This document shows, piece after piece, positions 1-7,127 of a stretch of 64,000 nt of DNA (position 1 is the stretch's first letter; every line of letters starts with the position of its first letter). Location: the NCBI RefSeq assembly GCF_026314295.1, contig NZ_CP111108.1, forward strand, positions 2,170,001 to 2,234,000. Reading direction: 5' to 3'. Source of the DNA: Caproicibacterium sp. BJN0003. Lineage in GTDB: Bacteria; Bacillota; Clostridia; Oscillospirales; Acutalibacteraceae. Both the position numbers and the translations under genes were made by a program. A model generated the notes under the pieces. It ran no database searches, was not told the DNA's origin, and saw only the letters and a list, made by a program, of their open reading frames with translations.

Positions 1-41
1 AAAGCAATGGGATAAAAAATAAATTTTATCCCATTGCTTTT
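1..41 (-). terminator. Rho-independent terminator downstream of the anchored surface protein
   Basis: A 17-bp perfect inverted repeat (1-17 with 24-40, loop of 6) forms a hairpin with A/T tracts at both outer ends. It follows the stop codon of the minus-strand gene at 77-619 and could also stop transcription arriving on the plus strand from outside the window. Confidence 0.7.
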
Positions 42-76
42 TCTGGATTTCTTTCGAAATTCGTATTTCATAATAA

Positions 77-619
77 TTAGTGCACTTTTACCAAATGATT
101 CTTAGCAGAAACTGCAACAATTGCTCCCAAGGAACCAAGGATTGCAAGCACAATTACCGTCAAAGTGGTATAATCCGCACCGGTCTGTTTAATGGGATTA
201 GACTGTGTAGAAGTACTGTAAGTCTTACCATTTTTATCTACAACAGAAATGGTTTTGCCATCAAAAGTAAGAGTGGCGCCTACCTTTTTGGCAGCTTCGG
301 TCGCCATATTTTCCAATTTTGTCTGAATATCGGATGGAATCTCATTGAAGGATACCTTACCAGTATTTGCCCATGTCTCTTTCGCTTCTTTCAGATCACT
401 AAGTGCAGTAGAAAGCTGTGAATCCGTCAAATCGTTAGCGTTGAGAAAATCTTCTGCCAATTTAACATACTGATCCGGAATCTGTCTTGTCTGCGTGCCA
501 ATCTGGATTCCAGATTTTATCTCTGCAATAACATCATCTTTTGTAGTTGCAGCAAAAGCCGGAATCGCCATTGCAACCATCATAATTCCTGCACAAAAAA
601 TTGCAAGTAACTTTTTCAT
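77..619 (-). CDS. Secreted protein with C-terminal membrane anchor, function unknown
   Basis: A 180-residue protein. Residues 1-22 form a typical signal peptide ending AFA, so export is expected. The middle is a charged, helical-looking domain of no family I recognise. The C-terminus has NPIKQTG, then one hydrophobic segment of about 20 residues, then a short basic tail (KNHLVKVH). That layout resembles a sortase sorting signal, but the motif is one residue longer than NPxTG, so it may simply be a membrane anchor. The start was chosen at the ATG with GGGAGG 8 bases upstream; a longer frame upstream lacks such a site. It lies beside capsule regulatory genes and has its own promoter, so a cell-surface role is inferred. 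Confidence 0.75.
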   Translation of the reverse strand: MKKLLAIFCAGIMMVAMAIPAFAATTKDDVIAEIKSGIQIGTQTRQIPDQYVKLAEDFLNANDLTDSQLSTALSDLKEAKETWANTGKVSFNEIPSDIQTKLENMATEAAKKVGATLTFDGKTISVVDKNGKTYSTSTQSNPIKQTGADYTTLTVIVLAILGSLGAIVAVSAKNHLVKVH

Positions 620-689
620 AAAACGACCCTCCCATAAATAATTTTTTGTCGTCATTTTTTTTATTATTATAAGTTCAAATGTTTTCCAT

Positions 690-718
690 ATTATAACAAA
701 TTTTAAGCAAATTGTAAA
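690..718 (-). promoter_or_regulatory. Sigma-A-type promoter for the anchored surface protein
   Basis: Read on the minus strand: TTTACA (713-718), 17-bp spacer, TATAAT (690-695). It sits about 70 bases upstream of the start codon at 619. Confidence 0.6.
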
Positions 719-751
719 GAAATAATCTTCTGAATTTCGTTATTTTCTATG

Positions 752-1474
752 TTATAGTCCCAAATTAGCCCATGTTTCCTGTATATTTGCAAACAGCTCC
801 CGCCCACGGCGCTTTTTCGTCAACACCGGCAATGCTTTATCAAAAGAAGGCATCCGTGTACTCATATTATGGGTATCGCTGCCGATCAGCATCGGATAGC
901 CTTCTTCTGAAAGTGAATAAAGAAAGCGACAGTTTTCATGGCTTTGAAGTGCACCGGAATTAAACTGTAAAATCAAATCTTCAAAAGATAGCAGCTCTTC
1001 AAAATCGCGTGAATGATAGTATGCCTGATACCGTTCAATGTGCGCTAGCACGGGAATAATGTTAAGCGCGTAGGTCAAATTGCGTAACTCTTCTAAGATC
1101 CATGGATGATAGGGTTGCCTGGGAAGTTCCAATAAAAGGAGCTTTGTATCTCCCAGGCAAAGCGGCCGCAAATCCACTTCGCACAATCCCTGCGTCAAAT
1201 AAATCTCCGCCCCTAAAAAAGCTTCCGGACTATCCGCCATTCCTTGAAATGAGCTGAGAACCCGATAGGAATCTGACCGTCTCTGTAAAAAATCAGAAAG
1301 TGATTCTCTCTGCGGATAATAATGCGGAGTTAAAAAGGCTTTTCTGACTCCTTGCTTTTTTAAGGTCTGCAGCATCTGAATCGACATATTGCAGTCTTTG
1401 GCACCATCGTCCATCCCCGGAAGACAATGTGTATGAAGATCCACAAAAGATAAATTATTTGTTTTTGTATTCAT
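752..1474 (-). CDS. CpsB/CapC-type PHP-domain protein tyrosine phosphatase
   Basis: A 240-residue phosphatase of the PHP fold that dephosphorylates the capsule tyrosine kinase in Gram-positive polysaccharide export systems (CpsB/YwqE family). Metal-binding motifs are visible: DLHTHCLPGMDDGAKD near the N-terminus, TPHYYP, and GSDTH near the C-terminus. The start at 1474 is the first ATG giving the usual family N-terminus (about 12 residues before DLHTH). It overlaps the end of the kinase gene by 20 bases, as expected for the last gene of a cpsC-cpsD-cpsB operon. The set reads as the regulatory switch for the polysaccharide made by genes elsewhere in the window. Confidence 0.88.
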   Translation of the reverse strand: MNTKTNNLSFVDLHTHCLPGMDDGAKDCNMSIQMLQTLKKQGVRKAFLTPHYYPQRESLSDFLQRRSDSYRVLSSFQGMADSPEAFLGAEIYLTQGLCEVDLRPLCLGDTKLLLLELPRQPYHPWILEELRNLTYALNIIPVLAHIERYQAYYHSRDFEELLSFEDLILQFNSGALQSHENCRFLYSLSEEGYPMLIGSDTHNMSTRMPSFDKALPVLTKKRRGRELFANIQETWANLGL

Positions 1475-2168
1475 ATTTATATTCTTCAGAATAAGCATAA
1501 GGCTTGTCTTTTTGATTGACATTCGTAACGACTACTCCGAGCAGATTTCCCTGAATATTCCGAATGCTGTTAATCGCTTTTTGAAGCTCAGCATACCGAG
1601 TCTGTTTCTGGCGTGCAACCAAAACTGCACCAGCTGCGTAATTAATACACATAAGTCCATCTGCTACCACATTGATTGGCGGCGTATCTACAAATACATA
1701 ATCATAGGACTGGGACAAAGCATCCAAAAGCCGTACCATGCTTTCCGAGCTAAGAAGTTCTGAAGGATTCGGCGGAATCGGTCCAGCAGTAATCATATCC
1801 AAGTTTGGAAATACATCCCGATACATACTGTCTTCCATGCTCTCAAGTCCACACAAATATTTTGAAAGACCCTTTGCATTACTAAGACGCACAAATCTGT
1901 GCAGAGTTGGTTTTCTCATATCGGCATCAACAATCACCACGTGTGCACCAAGCTGCGCTGTTGTAATTCCCAAATTTATACAGGTAGTTGATTTCCCCGC
2001 AGAAGGTTCCGCGCTGGTAAAAATAACTGCTTTTTTCTGAGATGTTGAAGTTGCAAAAAGAAGGTTCGTCCGAATAGTCTTATATGCTTCTACTATTGAA
2101 AAAGCTGTTTTACTATTTAACAAAGTACTGGAGCGACTTCTACGTCTTGATTCCTGTTTTTTAGCCAT
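1455..2168 (-). CDS. CpsD/CapB-type tyrosine autokinase (BY-kinase)
   Basis: A 237-residue cytoplasmic bacterial tyrosine kinase that partners with the membrane chain-length protein encoded upstream. Walker A (SAEPSAGKSTT, residues 52-62) and Walker A' (VIVDADMRKP, 78-87) are intact, and VFVDTPP is the Walker B region. The C-terminus carries a tyrosine cluster (YAYSEEYKYEYKNK), the usual autophosphorylation site. The start ATG at 2168 follows a GGGGGG ribosome binding site and overlaps the preceding gene by 8 bases, so translation is probably coupled. Phosphorylation state is known in this family to modulate polymer export and chain length. Confidence 0.92.
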   Translation of the reverse strand: MAKKQESRRRSRSSTLLNSKTAFSIVEAYKTIRTNLLFATSTSQKKAVIFTSAEPSAGKSTTCINLGITTAQLGAHVVIVDADMRKPTLHRFVRLSNAKGLSKYLCGLESMEDSMYRDVFPNLDMITAGPIPPNPSELLSSESMVRLLDALSQSYDYVFVDTPPINVVADGLMCINYAAGAVLVARQKQTRYAELQKAINSIRNIQGNLLGVVVTNVNQKDKPYAYSEEYKYEYKNK

Positions 2169-2865
2169 AGCGGTATCCCCCCTTATTATCAGCATTCAAA
2201 TCAGGAATTTCTCCCAGCACCGGAACTTTTAGCTTTTCCTGAATATCCTTCTCTCCCTTCACAGTATTATCTTTCATAAACACAATAATCGATATAAAAA
2301 TAGAGACAATTAAAAAAGCGAGAGCTCCTATCAAGGTATTGCGTTTTATATTAGGAGAAGACGGTTCTGTTGGAACAGAAGCAGAACCAATTACTTCGAC
2401 AGAACCCGCTTTTACAACCCGCTTAAGAATATCCGGTGCTGTATCTGCCATCGCTTTACAGATATTAGTAGACAACTGTGCATCTTCTGTTTCGGCAGAA
2501 ATTTTTAAAACTTCCGTACTGTCTACCGCATTCATAGAAATATCTGACTGCAGCTGTTCATAAGAAATATTTCCAATTTTTGCAGCTACTTGGTTTAAAA
2601 CATCTCGATTTTTTAAAATAACAATATAGGTACCAACAAGTTTTTGAGATGCGGTCAGGTCATTTGGATTAATTGCATTTGTAGTAGAAGTATTTGTGCC
2701 ATTATTCACATACAGTTCAATTGAAGATGTATACTTCTTTGGAATCAAAAAAGTAGAAATTAAAAAAGTAATCAACGCCCCTAATATGGTCGCCACCAAT
2801 ATTTTTTTACATTGTTTTCGAATGGCAAAAAATATTTCATTGAGAGAGATCTCATCTTCCATCAT
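2161..2865 (-). CDS. Wzz/CpsC-type polysaccharide chain-length regulator (kinase adaptor)
   Basis: A 234-residue membrane protein of the Wzz/CpsC (YveK) family. A cytoplasmic N-terminal stretch is followed by a membrane segment (about residues 20-42), an extracellular domain, and a second membrane segment (about 185-205) with a short cytoplasmic tail that would activate the kinase encoded next. Two adjacent ATGs (2865, 2862) are both compatible with the AGGAG site; the first was taken. First gene of the three-gene operon. Confidence 0.88.
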   Translation of the reverse strand: MMEDEISLNEIFFAIRKQCKKILVATILGALITFLISTFLIPKKYTSSIELYVNNGTNTSTTNAINPNDLTASQKLVGTYIVILKNRDVLNQVAAKIGNISYEQLQSDISMNAVDSTEVLKISAETEDAQLSTNICKAMADTAPDILKRVVKAGSVEVIGSASVPTEPSSPNIKRNTLIGALAFLIVSIFISIIVFMKDNTVKGEKDIQEKLKVPVLGEIPDLNADNKGGYRYG

Positions 2866-2902
2866 TGCATACTCCTATTTCCCTTTAAATTCTAACTATA
2901 TA

Positions 2903-2931
2903 AACATAACATATGAAATAAAAACAATCAA
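2903..2931 (-). promoter_or_regulatory. Candidate promoter of the capsule regulatory operon
   Basis: Minus strand: TTGATT (2926-2931), 17-bp spacer, TATGTT (2903-2908), about 40 bases before the chain-length regulator start. The -10 box is imperfect. Confidence 0.45.
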
Positions 2932-3029
2932 GACTGATTAAAAAATTCCACACATAAACACACTTTTTGAGGAATAATTTTTGTTTTAGCCGTCGAAAAC
3001 AATCGAATAAAATTAGTTTCTGTCTAAGA

Positions 3030-3058
3030 TTGACTGCTAAAGCATGAAATGTTATACT
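3030..3058 (+). promoter_or_regulatory. Promoter of the UDP-sugar dehydratase gene
   Basis: TTGACT (3030-3035), 17-bp spacer, TATACT (3053-3058), 100 bases upstream of the gene start. The 293-base interval 2866-3158 thus holds divergent promoters; nothing else was recognised in it. Confidence 0.65.
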
Positions 3059-3158
3059 TTAGACAGCAAATAACCTATAAATGGAAAACGCAAATATGCA
3101 ATAGATCTTGTGAATTTTCTATTGCAAACTACCACTAGTAAGGGAGAGCCAAAAAAGG

Positions 3159-5105
3159 ATGAAGGAAAACAAAATCATGGACAAACGAAGGGTTGCCCTG
3201 TGCGGATTTGATTTACTAATATTGGCCGTGTCCTATAGTGTTATTTTGCTCTGTTCCATGAACAGTTCATTAATTTTAAATGGAAAGTTTGAACTGCAAA
3301 TTTACACATCACGCTTTTTCTTTTTAGCTATTTGTATCATCGGCTTCCGAATCTGTTTTAAAATTTACAATCACATCTGGAGATATGCTGGAATCAGTAT
3401 TTATCTTCGTCTGATTATTTCTGATTTCATTGCAGGATTAGAAATTCTTTTGATTGGTCAATTGATCCCATATCTTGACTTAGGACTTGGGATAAATTTA
3501 TGCGTCATTTCTCTGAACTGTCTTGTTTCTCTATCGGCGCGTATGTTATATCAGTCACAATATGCTCATCATAACGCTGCACAACATACATCCGCTGAAC
3601 AAAGTCATAAAATGAATGTAGCAATTGTAGGAGCTGGCAATGTTGGAGCAACCCTTGCACAGGAACTGACCCGTAATCCACAGTCTCATTATAAGCCACT
3701 CTGCTTTATTGATCTTGATAAAGATAAAATTGGGCAAAAGCTGAATGGTCTACCGGTTTACGCAGAGGACGAGCATATTGTACAGCGGATTCAGGAAATG
3801 CCAATTCACGAAGTGGTAATTGCGCTGCCGGATCTGGATGGCGATAACCGAAAACGCCTCTATGATCTCTACAGTCAAACCGGATGTAAGGTAAAACTTT
3901 ATGATTATCCTTTTGGCGAACGTAAGGAACAAGGAATTCGTAATTTTATCAGGGATATCAAAATTGAAGACCTGCTTTCTCGAGACAGCATCCAGTTAGA
4001 TAATAGCAGTTCAGAAAACTACTATAAAGGAAAAACTGTACTTGTTACTGGCGGCGGCGGTTCTATCGGCTCAGAATTATGCCGTCAGATTGCAAAGATG
4101 CATCCTAAAAAGCTGATTATCTTCGATATTTATGAGAACAACGCTTATGATGTACAGCAAGAGCTGCTCTTAAAATACGCCTCTTCTCTAAACCTCCAAG
4201 TTATCATTGGTTCTATTAGAGATATAGACAGACTGGAACAAGTTTTTTCTACCGAACGTCCACAGGTCGTTATCCATGCAGCGGCTCACAAACATGTACC
4301 ACTAATGGAACAAAATCCGGTAGAAGCCATTAAGAACAATGTATTCGGCACTTATAACACAGTCAATATGGCCGAAAAATACAAAGCCGAAAAATTTGTT
4401 TTGATTTCTACCGATAAAGCGGTTAATCCGACAAATATTATGGGAGCCTCCAAACGCTTATGTGAAATGATTGTTCAAAGCCGTTATGACAGCAAAACGC
4501 AGTTTGTTTCTGTACGTTTTGGGAATGTATTAGGTTCCAATGGATCTGTTATTCCTTTATTTGAAAAAGAAATTGCACAGGGCGGCCCTATCACAATTAC
4601 GGACAAGCGTATTATCCGATATTTTATGACCATCTCGGAAGCATCACAGCTAGTTCTGCAGGCGGGGGCAATGGCTAAAAAAGGAGAGATGTTTGTCCTC
4701 GATATGGGAAAGCCTGTACATATTTACGAACTCGCTAAAAATATGATTCGCTTGTCCGGCCTTGTTCCTGAACAAGATATTCAAATTGTTGAAATTGGTC
4801 TTCGTCCCGGAGAAAAGCTTTACGAAGAATTATTGATCAAAAGCGAAGAAATGGTCAAAACAGAAAATGACCGTATTTTAATTGAACGGGATAAACCTCT
4901 TACGCGGGCACAGGTAGAAGAAAAACTTTGTATCTTAAACCAAGCAATGCAAAATGCAAGCAATGAAATCGTAAAAGAAGCGTTTCAAAAAGTGGTTCCC
5001 ACCTTCCAAAATCCTGATATAGTCAATGCGGCCGCCCAACTTCAAATGGATTCAAACGCAAAAGGAAATCTTCCTGTATCAATAGGAACACAAAAATTGG
5101 CATAA
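3159..5105 (+). CDS. Membrane-bound UDP-sugar 4,6-dehydratase/epimerase (CapD/PglF/EpsC family)
   Basis: A 648-residue protein with several N-terminal membrane helices (within about residues 10-130), a first Rossmann-like region (GAGNVGATLAQEL, near 155), and a C-terminal extended-SDR catalytic domain starting VTGGGGSIGSELC (near 294) with STDKAVNPTNIMGASKR (near 416). In this family the usual Tyr of the YxxxK motif is replaced, as here. Members dehydrate UDP-GlcNAc to a 4-keto-6-deoxy sugar for capsule or glycan precursors. With the aminotransferase at 25805-27007 it could supply UDP-4-amino-4,6-dideoxy-GlcNAc (inference). The start could also be the in-frame ATG at 3177. Confidence 0.9.
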   Translation: MKENKIMDKRRVALCGFDLLILAVSYSVILLCSMNSSLILNGKFELQIYTSRFFFLAICIIGFRICFKIYNHIWRYAGISIYLRLIISDFIAGLEILLIGQLIPYLDLGLGINLCVISLNCLVSLSARMLYQSQYAHHNAAQHTSAEQSHKMNVAIVGAGNVGATLAQELTRNPQSHYKPLCFIDLDKDKIGQKLNGLPVYAEDEHIVQRIQEMPIHEVVIALPDLDGDNRKRLYDLYSQTGCKVKLYDYPFGERKEQGIRNFIRDIKIEDLLSRDSIQLDNSSSENYYKGKTVLVTGGGGSIGSELCRQIAKMHPKKLIIFDIYENNAYDVQQELLLKYASSLNLQVIIGSIRDIDRLEQVFSTERPQVVIHAAAHKHVPLMEQNPVEAIKNNVFGTYNTVNMAEKYKAEKFVLISTDKAVNPTNIMGASKRLCEMIVQSRYDSKTQFVSVRFGNVLGSNGSVIPLFEKEIAQGGPITITDKRIIRYFMTISEASQLVLQAGAMAKKGEMFVLDMGKPVHIYELAKNMIRLSGLVPEQDIQIVEIGLRPGEKLYEELLIKSEEMVKTENDRILIERDKPLTRAQVEEKLCILNQAMQNASNEIVKEAFQKVVPTFQNPDIVNAAAQLQMDSNAKGNLPVSIGTQKLA

Positions 5106-5120
5106 TACATAATAATTAAT

Positions 5121-5168
5121 ACAGAAATTGGGGCAGAGTGAAATGATTCACTCTGCCCCAATTTCTGT
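5121..5168. terminator. Bidirectional terminator between convergent genes
   Basis: A perfect 22-bp inverted repeat (5121-5142 with 5147-5168) with a 4-base loop between the dehydratase gene and the convergent YgjP-like gene. A/T-rich flanks on both sides allow function in both directions. Confidence 0.85.
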
Positions 5169-5170
5169 TT

Positions 5171-5707
5171 CTATTTTATGGGAGGCTCTTTTAAAAGTGC
5201 CCAGCGCTTTCGATAATCCGGAAGAACAGAAGCAATCATTTGATAAAATTCAGCACCATGATTTTTATAACGAATATGCGCAAGCTCATGTACGACAACA
5301 TAATCAATCGCTTCTTTTGGATATCTCATCAGCCGCCATGAAAAGCAGATCCTATTTTTTGCACTGCAGCTTCCAAAACGTGCCTTTGCATCTGTAATCC
5401 GAACTCTTGTCGGAAAAACTCCCATGACGTCTGCAAAAAAGGCCGTCCTTTGGGGAAGAATTTCATTTGCCTGCCGAATATATTCAGCTTTCTCCTCCGG
5501 AGAAACCTCTTCTTCCGCTTGTGCTTTCTGTTGCTGCTGCAAAAGATGGTATCTAAGCCATTCTATATGGGCCTCCAAAAATCGGTCAATCTCCTTCTGA
5601 GGTAATCTCTGCGGTGCACGAACGACTACTTTGCATTCCCGTGTGATCAAAAGTGCCAGCGTACGTCGTTTGGAACGAATCAGTTGATAGGGAACTAGAT
5701 TATTCAT
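5171..5707 (-). CDS. YgjP-like M48-family metallopeptidase domain protein
   Basis: A 178-residue protein of the YgjP/WLM metallopeptidase type. The zinc motif HELAHIRYKNH is visible near the C-terminus; the preceding RFGSCS and ISFSW-like segment (ICFSWRLMRYP) are typical of the family. The substrate is unknown. The start at 5707 was chosen because it gives the family N-terminus and overlaps the end of the upstream DUF1653 gene by 8 bases, indicating translational coupling. A longer frame upstream would only read the DUF1653 gene in another frame. No signal peptide, so cytoplasmic. Confidence 0.85.
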   Translation of the reverse strand: MNNLVPYQLIRSKRRTLALLITRECKVVVRAPQRLPQKEIDRFLEAHIEWLRYHLLQQQQKAQAEEEVSPEEKAEYIRQANEILPQRTAFFADVMGVFPTRVRITDAKARFGSCSAKNRICFSWRLMRYPKEAIDYVVVHELAHIRYKNHGAEFYQMIASVLPDYRKRWALLKEPPIK

Positions 5708-5915
5708 TTCCAAGATAAGTAAAACGCTTGATCGTTTTCCCATCTTTGTTGACCGTTTCATTCCACATCGAAGCAGGCCGCACCCAAACTTCATGCTCTC
5801 CGTAAAGTGCCTGATAAACCACCATTTGTTCCAATGTTTCAGAATTGCGTGCCAAACAGAGTACTCTGTACTCATTTCCTTTAAAATGGCGATATCTGCC
5901 TTTTGGAATCTCCAT
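5700..5915 (-). CDS. DUF1653 domain protein
   Basis: A 71-residue protein that begins MEIPKGRYRHFKGNEYRVL and contains VWVRPASMWNE, the pattern of DUF1653. It has a strong GGGAGG site 7 bases before the ATG. Function is not established for the family. Translationally coupled to the metallopeptidase-like gene that follows. Confidence 0.85.
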   Translation of the reverse strand: MEIPKGRYRHFKGNEYRVLCLARNSETLEQMVVYQALYGEHEVWVRPASMWNETVNKDGKTIKRFTYLGNE

Positions 5916-6051
5916 TTTCTATCCTCCCAAAATTTTTCTTCAGTATGACACAAATAATTTTACTTTGCAACAATCCTATGAGGCATCAAATCCGTCACAT
6001 TTTAAGGCCTTAGTACCAATATCAGTTCCACCCCAAAAAGTATGGCAATAT

Positions 6052-6098
6052 AAAAAAGCCGCATGATACAGCTTTTCTGGGTATCAAAGCGGCTTTTG
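6052..6098 (-). terminator. Terminator after the 55-residue protein gene
   Basis: GC-rich arms GCGGCTTTT / AAAAGCCGC (6089-6097 with 6054-6062), with further GTATCA/TGATAC pairing, followed on the minus strand by a run of T. Sits just past the stop at 6115. Confidence 0.7.
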
Positions 6099-6114
6099 TA
6101 AAGTAAATATTCGC

Positions 6115-6282
6115 TCAGGGCTTTTTATCCTGTGTGGGATCAGGAAAGAATGAGTCCGGATCTGCTTTAAACCGTGCCACTGCATCTTCCTGCAGCTCTT
6201 TGATAGCGTCTCTTTTGGCATGAGTCCAAACAGGCTGCGGATTCTCTTTCGGATCCATACAATGATACGTTTTCATCTCCAT
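6115..6282 (-). CDS. Small acidic/charged protein, 55 residues, function unknown
   Basis: Starts MEMKTYHCMD and ends in DPTQDKKP. A very strong ribosome binding site (GGAGGTG, 6 bases before the ATG) supports the start at 6282 and argues that this is a real gene despite its size. No recognised domain, no membrane segment. It is followed by a good terminator and lies 61 bases downstream of a tiny hydrophobic protein gene on the same strand. Confidence 0.6.
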   Translation of the reverse strand: MEMKTYHCMDPKENPQPVWTHAKRDAIKELQEDAVARFKADPDSFFPDPTQDKKP

Positions 6283-6343
6283 AGAAAAGCACCTCCATGC
6301 CAATCTATGCCATGAAGATTCATTTTGCGCATAAAGGAAATTT

Positions 6344-6460
6344 TCAAGCACGATATTTAGAAGAAAATAAACCCAAAGCACCAAAAACAATCGTTGCAGC
6401 TCCACAAAGAGCCGTAATAATTCCGATCACTATTGAAGCTATCGAGATTCCTTTTTTCAT
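6344..6460 (-). CDS. Tiny hydrophobic membrane protein, 38 residues
   Basis: Encodes a 38-residue peptide that starts MKKGISIASIVIGIIT, has one long hydrophobic stretch (about residues 5-33) with small residues, and ends SSKYRA. AAGGGG lies 9 bases before the ATG. A single-pass membrane peptide is the simple reading; role unknown. It is co-directional with the 55-residue gene downstream and both may form one short transcript ending at the terminator near 6052. Confidence 0.55.
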   Translation of the reverse strand: MKKGISIASIVIGIITALCGAATIVFGALGLFSSKYRA

Positions 6461-6589
6461 AGAGTATTTCCCCTTTCTTCTAACGACCAAAATTTTTCAT
6501 TAAGTTTATTATAATTTTAAAACATAAAAACCGCAAGGAAAAATTCAAACAAAATATGCCCTCTTTTTTAAAAAAATATGCTTTTTCTC

Positions 6590-6618
6590 TTGACAACTAT
6601 TATTTAGAGTCCTATAAT
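6590..6618 (+). promoter_or_regulatory. Consensus promoter of the tRNA-Thr/tRNA-Tyr unit
   Basis: TTGACA (6590-6595), 17-bp spacer, TATAAT (6613-6618); a perfect sigma-A promoter 22 bases before the first tRNA. Confidence 0.9.
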
Positions 6619-6640
6619 AATCTAGTGTCAATCGCGATGC

Positions 6641-6716
6641 GCTGGCGTAGCTCAGTTGGTAGAGCAGCTGATTTGTAATCAGCAGGTCGTAGGTTCGAGT
6701 CCTATTGCCAGCTCCA
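6641..6716 (+). tRNA. tRNA-Thr (anticodon TGT)
   Basis: A 76-base cloverleaf with encoded CCA. The acceptor GCTGGCG pairs with TGCCAGC, the anticodon arm reads CTGATTTGTAATCAG, and the T arm contains GGTTCGAGTCC. Confidence 0.95.
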
Positions 6717-6752
6717 TAACTCCGGCAAGTGGCTAAGTGATTGCCGGTATAT

Positions 6753-6836
6753 GGAGGAGTTCCCGAGCGGTCAAAGGGGGCAGACTGTAAATCTGTTGCT
6801 TCGGCTTCGATGGTCCGAATCCATCCTCCTCCACCA
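6753..6836 (+). tRNA. tRNA-Tyr (anticodon GTA)
   Basis: An 84-base class II tRNA with a long variable arm and encoded CCA. Acceptor GGAGGAG pairs with CTCCTCC, and the anticodon arm reads CAGACTGTAAATCTG. It is 36 bases after tRNA-Thr and probably processed from the same transcript. Confidence 0.95.
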
Positions 6837-6880
6837 AGTTCCAGAAAACGTATGAAAATGCGGTTTCTGGAACTTTTTTT
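6837..6880 (+). terminator. Terminator of the tRNA unit
   Basis: AAGTTCCAGAAA (6837-6848) pairs with TTTCTGGAACTT (6864-6875), followed by a T run. A second weaker hairpin (6911-6921 with 6964-6974, loop about 42) with a T run lies just beyond; nothing else was seen before 7128. Confidence 0.85.
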
Positions 6881-7127
6881 ATTTAAAATCAAAAAACAAA
6901 ACTCTATGAAAATCTATCAAAACTGGAGTAATTGGGGTATAAAAACAATCTCATTACGCAAGCTTTGATAGATTGTTTTTTATTTAGAGCTTTTTATATC
7001 TTTACATGATCAAAACGATCACAATAAATCGATTGTATATAACTGTTCAAGATTTTTCAATGGTTTTGTAACGTGTATTTTTTTAGTAAAAATTGAAAAG
7101 AATAAAAAGATCTCCAAAAGGATGTGA

